Origin: Nitrospinaceae bacterium
Lineage (GTDB): Bacteria > Nitrospinota > Nitrospinia > Nitrospinales > VA-1
Assembly (NCBI GenBank): GCA_029261675.1
Contig: JAJDBA010000280.1
Location: forward strand, 1-8,949
DNA length: 8,949 bases
Direction of reading: 5' to 3'
In this document: one piece after another, positions 6,543-8,949 of the stretch
Layout: every line of letters begins with the position of its first letter
Numbering within the stretch: the first letter of the stretch is position 1
Translations under genes and position numbers: made by a program
The notes under the pieces: model-generated
What the model was told of the DNA's origin: nothing
Database searches by the model: none
The model's input: only the letters and a program-made list of their open reading frames with translations

Positions 6543-6572
6543 ATATTAGAAGATTCAGAAAAATAATTTCAA
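6543..6572 (-). promoter_or_regulatory. Candidate promoter of the lipoprotein gene
   Basis: On the minus strand: TTGAAA (6567-6572), an 18-bp spacer and TAATAT (6543-6548, four of six consensus bases). Transcription would start near 6536, about 50 bases before the TTG start. Position and the -35 box are good; the -10 box is mediocre. Confidence 0.35.
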
Positions 6573-6666
6573 TTGGCCGATCGAACCCGATGCACTCGGC
6601 GTTCTATAAAGAAACATTACAGAGCGCGCAAGTTGGGAACTTCGAACAGGCATTTTGGAGCGTAAA

Positions 6667-6858
6667 ATGTTTCACGAAGTAAAAATATTCGATAAAAAAG
6701 GAAAAGTGAAAAAAGTCCTTTCCAGTAAGAAGCTCAGTAAAGATTATTGGAATTCATTTTTTCAGATGGGTGAACCCATCAGAAGCAAAGGAAAAAAAGG
6801 GGGTCAACAATCGCCAAAAATCGATTGCGATGACGAAAACCTTTCTTCCGAAACTTAA
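6667..6858 (+). CDS. Small basic protein of unknown function (63 residues)
   Basis: I do not recognise a family. The ATG at 6667 has GGAG (6657-6660) six bases upstream, a good ribosome site; an in-frame TTG at 6655 would add four residues but overlaps that site. Residues 1-20 are lysine-rich with a short amphipathic pattern (FHEVKIFDKKGKVKKV), then comes KDYWNSFFQMGEP (29-41), a second basic stretch (about 44-49) and an acidic tail (DDENLSSET). There is one cysteine, no signal peptide and no membrane segment. It is a monocistronic gene, divergent from the lipoprotein gene, with a strong stem-loop and T-tract about 115 bases after its stop. The ribosome site and separate transcription unit favour a real gene, but conservation is needed to be sure. 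Confidence 0.55.
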   Translation: MFHEVKIFDKKGKVKKVLSSKKLSKDYWNSFFQMGEPIRSKGKKGGQQSPKIDCDDENLSSET

Positions 6859-6946
6859 TTAAGAATAGCCGCAAGTTAATTGCGAAGCAACATATAAAGG
6901 GACGTTTCAATTACTGGCTGACTCCTAATCCTCCACCAAGGTTGAG

Positions 6947-6974
6947 TTGACAAAAAATTGAAATTTCCTATTAC
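6947..6974 (+). promoter_or_regulatory. Candidate promoter directly before a stem-loop
   Basis: Perfect TTGACA (6947-6952), a 16-bp spacer and TATTAC (6969-6974, four of six consensus bases). Transcription would start near 6981, inside the left arm of the following stem-loop, and run toward the 3' end of the converging ATPase gene. No open frame follows on this strand, so it would make a very short or antisense RNA if active. It could be chance in AT-rich DNA. Confidence 0.3.
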
Positions 6975-7024
6975 GTGGGAGGCAAATCCAGGAGGAGCCG
7001 CCTCCCACGTGCCCCATTTTTCTT
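6973..7024. terminator. Intrinsic terminator between convergent genes
   Basis: ACGTGGGAGGC (6973-6983) and GCCTCCCACGT (7000-7010) form a perfect 11-bp GC-rich stem with a 16-base loop. On the plus strand, ATTTTTCTTT follows from 7016, after five bases. On the minus strand a T-rich stretch also follows (complement of about 6953-6965). It can therefore end both the small plus-strand gene and the minus-strand ATPase operon. A second GGAGG inside the loop (6991-6995) can pair with the same CCTCC (7001-7005), so two stems compete. Confidence 0.7.
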
Positions 7025-7109
7025 TCCCTTCAGAATTACAAAAATCCAAACAAATTAATTTATAAATACCTGCGGGAATACAAGAGTTGGTCGGCGAAAT
7101 TTTTCTAGA

Positions 7110-7964
7110 CTACATTCCGCGATGGTCTTTGCCTTCGAGATTTACCTTCTTGCACATTTCCATCAGGCGGGAATGAATTCGGGCACCGATTTTTTCTTCA
7201 AGTGTAAAACGCGAATAAGCATTGGACAAACCTTGCTTTTCATTACGGTCGGTAGAAATACCAGTCGCCAGCTTATCGCTGAAGTTAGTAGTCACTAGTG
7301 TGACCTTATCGTCGTCATTGTAACGAGCGGATATAAAATGATCGAGAATGGTCAATTCCCAATCCGTATTTCGGCCCTTAGCCAGTTCATCGATCACCAG
7401 CACTTGGACTCCTACATAAGGATCGATAAAATCCTTTTCAGAAATATCTTCGCCATATCCATGACGAATATCTCTTAGTAGTTCAAAAAAATCGACAAAC
7501 TTGCATTCCACCCCATACTGCATGACCATTTCTTTTATAACTGAAACCACCAGATGGGTTTTGCCGAGTCCCGGTGGACCCATATAGATAAGGCCTTGGC
7601 TGTACTGGCCCTTTCTATCGATATAATCTTTTATGAATTTTTGCGAATTGAGTAAGGCATTTTTCTGAGTTCGGTGCTGTGGTGGGTCAACAGAATAGGA
7701 GCTAAAATCTTCGTGGACAAATTTACCCGGTACTGCCGCATGGTTAAAAAGTTCCATCCTTTTAAATAGTCCACTGCATTGACATTCTCTGATTTTTGAA
7801 AGACCTTCTGGAGTTTCTTCAAAAATTCTACGGCTACCTTCACAAACCTTACACTCAAAGCAAGAACAAGCTTCAGCCTGCACTTTTCCTTTTTGATTTA
7901 CGAAAACATATTTTTTATCACGGCAGCGTCCGCAATTTATTGCTTGTTTTATTTTTTGTTTCAT
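7110..7964 (-). CDS. DnaC-type AAA+ ATPase, probable replicative helicase loader
   Basis: This 284-residue cytoplasmic ATPase belongs to the DnaC/IstB group and probably loads the replicative helicase DnaB onto DNA. Residues 1-65 form a cysteine cluster, C11-x2-C14, C33-x-C35-x2-C38-x2-C41 and C61-x-C63: eight cysteines, enough for two zinc ions and resembling DnaJ-type zinc knuckles. The AAA+ core has Walker A GPPGLGKTH (129-137), Walker B VLVIDEL (188-194), sensor 1 LVTTNFS (223-229), and GARIHSRLMEMC (260-271), the site of the arginine finger and helicase-loader signature. It starts at ATG 7964, overlapping the 81-residue gene by 4 bp (ATGA), so translation is coupled. No transposase or insertion-sequence end is nearby, which argues against IstB of an IS21 element. 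The exact target is inferred from family. Confidence 0.85.
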   Translation of the reverse strand: MKQKIKQAINCGRCRDKKYVFVNQKGKVQAEACSCFECKVCEGSRRIFEETPEGLSKIRECQCSGLFKRMELFNHAAVPGKFVHEDFSSYSVDPPQHRTQKNALLNSQKFIKDYIDRKGQYSQGLIYMGPPGLGKTHLVVSVIKEMVMQYGVECKFVDFFELLRDIRHGYGEDISEKDFIDPYVGVQVLVIDELAKGRNTDWELTILDHFISARYNDDDKVTLVTTNFSDKLATGISTDRNEKQGLSNAYSRFTLEEKIGARIHSRLMEMCKKVNLEGKDHRGM

Positions 7965-8206
7965 CCGCGTTCGATTTCTTCTTCAACAAAAACTTTAAGA
8001 TAACTCAGGCTAACTCGCGTAGGTTGACGGGGATTAGTCCTTTCAAACTCGATGAATCCCGTTTCAATTCCACGACACACAACTTGTGCCGGAACACCAC
8101 GGTTCTCCCATTGTTCGATGAGATCGTAGTCCGTTGCGGAAAGGGAGAAACCCGATTCCTTGAGCGATAGAACAAACCGCTCTATCGTCACAAAGTAATC
8201 TTCCAT
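7961..8206 (-). CDS. 81-residue protein of unknown function, coupled to the helicase-loader gene
   Basis: I cannot assign a named family. The centre, D26-Y-D-L-I-E-Q-W33-E-N-R-G37-V-P39 followed by VVCRGIETGF (42-51), and the end, SLSYLKVFVEEEI (66-78), look like short proteins I recall next to DnaC-like ATPases in other bacteria (pattern LIEEW-x-RGIP, then SL-x-Y). It is soluble, mixed helical and has one cysteine. Start is ATG at 8206 without a visible ribosome site; the stop overlaps the ATPase start by 4 bp. The coupling suggests that both work together in helicase loading or initiation, perhaps as an adaptor or DNA-binding partner; this is inference. About 160 bases upstream contain no clear promoter before the flagellar gene ends. 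Confidence 0.72.
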   Translation of the reverse strand: MEDYFVTIERFVLSLKESGFSLSATDYDLIEQWENRGVPAQVVCRGIETGFIEFERTNPRQPTRVSLSYLKVFVEEEIERG

Positions 8207-8256
8207 TTATTTAAGAATGTGAAATGTAAATAATTTCGGTAAGAATACTACAGGGT

Positions 8257-8282
8257 AGCCGCGAAAAAAAGTTTTTCCGGCT
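8257..8282. repeat. Imperfect stem-loop between the flagellar gene and the helicase-loader operon
   Basis: AGCCG, a bulged C, GAAAAA, three bases, then TTTTTCCGGCT: eleven pairs with a single bulge. It lies about 85 bases after the flagellar gene stop on the minus strand. No T-run follows the stem there, so termination of the flagellar transcript is possible but not typical. Confidence 0.3.
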
Positions 8283-8366
8283 TTGATATTGAGAAAGGTT
8301 CACGCGGGTTGAGAAAAAACGTATCAGCTCATTGGAATGTTCCATGTCCCACCGGGCGAGGCCCAG

Positions 8367-8949
8367 TTATGACTTAATATCAAGTAGCGAACCAATCATT
8401 TCGTCGTTGGCTTTGATAACATTGACATTGGCTTTAAACGCCGCTTTGGCAACGATCTGGTCAACCATTTCTTCTGCAATATCAACATTAGAACCTTCGA
8501 GGAAACCCGAAAGCACAGATCCAAAAGCACCTTGGCCTGGGGCGCCCACAACCGGTGCACCCGATGCGGCCGACTCGTTCAACAGGTTGCCACCCGCCGC
8601 ACTCAGTCCCTCTGGATTAGTAAAATTGGCAAGTTGAATTTGGCCTGCTACTTCGAGCCCACCTGCTGTCTGTGAAGAAACCTGACCGTTGGCTCCGACA
8701 CTGATTCCATTATTGCCTGCCGGAACACTGATCTGGGGAATTAGGGCGTTACCGCTGGCATCCACCACTTGACCCGCACCATTCAAATTAAATCTTCCCG
8801 AACGGGTAAAACTCGCACCTCCATTCGGATTGGTCACTTGGAAAAATCCGTTTCCTTCAATGGCAAGATCTAAAGGATTATTAGTCGGTATCAACCCGCC
8901 TTGCGTGTTGACCTTTGAAATAGAGTTTACGCGTGTGCCGCCGGATTTA
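8367..8949 (-). CDS. Flagellar rod/hook protein, FlgG-like (C-terminal part, partial)
   Basis: An extracellular axial component of the flagellar basal body, in the FlgE/F/G family. The open frame runs from the window edge to TAA at 8367-8369, leaving 193 complete codons. Upstream of the apparent TTG at 8892-8894 the frame already encodes family sequence (TRVNSISKVNTQGG), so that TTG is not the start. NPLDLAIEGNGFFQV is the classic FlgG segment, followed by SFTRSGRFNLNGAGQVVDASG, then ISVGANGQVS, GQIQLANFTNPEGLSAAGGN and the C-terminal rod domain GFLEGSNVDIAEEMVDQIV. The last helix departs from FlgG: AAFKANVNVIKANDEMIGS replaces the usual QRAYE-type sequence, as in some FlgE-like proteins. FlgG is the nearest match but FlgF or a short hook protein is possible; the missing N-terminus would decide. 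Confidence 0.85.
   Translation of the reverse strand, partial: KSGGTRVNSISKVNTQGGLIPTNNPLDLAIEGNGFFQVTNPNGGASFTRSGRFNLNGAGQVVDASGNALIPQISVPAGNNGISVGANGQVSSQTAGGLEVAGQIQLANFTNPEGLSAAGGNLLNESAASGAPVVGAPGQGAFGSVLSGFLEGSNVDIAEEMVDQIVAKAAFKANVNVIKANDEMIGSLLDIKS

Noticed and set aside
7110..7964. IstB subunit of an IS21-type insertion sequence
   Set aside because: No istA transposase or terminal repeats nearby; the cysteine-rich N-terminus and coupled small gene fit a chromosomal helicase loader better.
7631..8170. Frames at 7631-7858 (-) and 7796-8170 (+)
   Set aside because: They overlap the DnaC-like gene and its partner in other frames and show no family features.
8332..8637. Plus-strand 101-codon frame
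   Set aside because: It is antisense to the flagellar gene, whose FlgG motifs are unmistakable.

Overview
The window most likely comes from a marine nitrite-oxidising bacterium of the Nitrospinota (Nitrospina relatives). The main evidence is the first 109 codons of a nitrite oxidoreductase alpha subunit (nxrA) at the left edge on the minus strand. It has a twin-arginine signal peptide and the N-terminal iron-sulfur ligand region typical of the periplasmic NXR group (Nitrospira, Nitrospina and anammox type). The phylum call rests on my recognition of that protein; the DNA is fairly AT-rich, most strongly between genes. The other genes are bacterial housekeeping genes that do not narrow the taxonomy.

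Layout. 1-327 (-): start of nxrA, truncated by the window edge. 328-1181: an 854-base AT-rich region with no gene, shared by the divergent nxrA and coaD. It holds a candidate nxrA promoter about 400 bases from the start codon, a 17-bp tandem repeat upstream of it, several inverted repeats, and a good coaD promoter. 1182-2948 (+): coaD (coenzyme A synthesis), then a class I aminotransferase of the aspartate/prephenate type. 2974-3222 (-): a small BFD-like [2Fe-2S] protein. 3337-5662 (+): lnt (lipoprotein N-acyltransferase) overlapping by 11 bp a YdfG-like short-chain dehydrogenase. 5667-6485 (-): a lipoprotein made of two copies of the domain that ends CcmI/CycH cytochrome c biogenesis proteins. 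6667-6858 (+): a 63-residue protein of unknown function. 6947-7024: a candidate promoter next to a strong stem-loop and T-tract. 7110-8206 (-): a two-gene operon with a 4-bp overlap, an 81-residue protein of unknown function followed by a DnaC-type AAA+ helicase loader with an eight-cysteine N-terminus. 8367-8949 (-): the C-terminal part of a FlgG-like flagellar rod/hook protein, cut by the right edge.

How the parts relate. The genes do not form one pathway. nxrA belongs to the respiratory nitrite-oxidation system, whose other subunits would lie to the left. The double-domain lipoprotein and Lnt both concern the cell envelope: Lnt completes lipoprotein acylation, and the lipoprotein resembles part of the cytochrome c maturation machinery, but a link to NXR cannot be shown here. 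Three genes (the BFD-like gene, lnt and the lipoprotein) appear to start at TTG. I saw no tRNA, rRNA, CRISPR array, insertion sequence or prophage.
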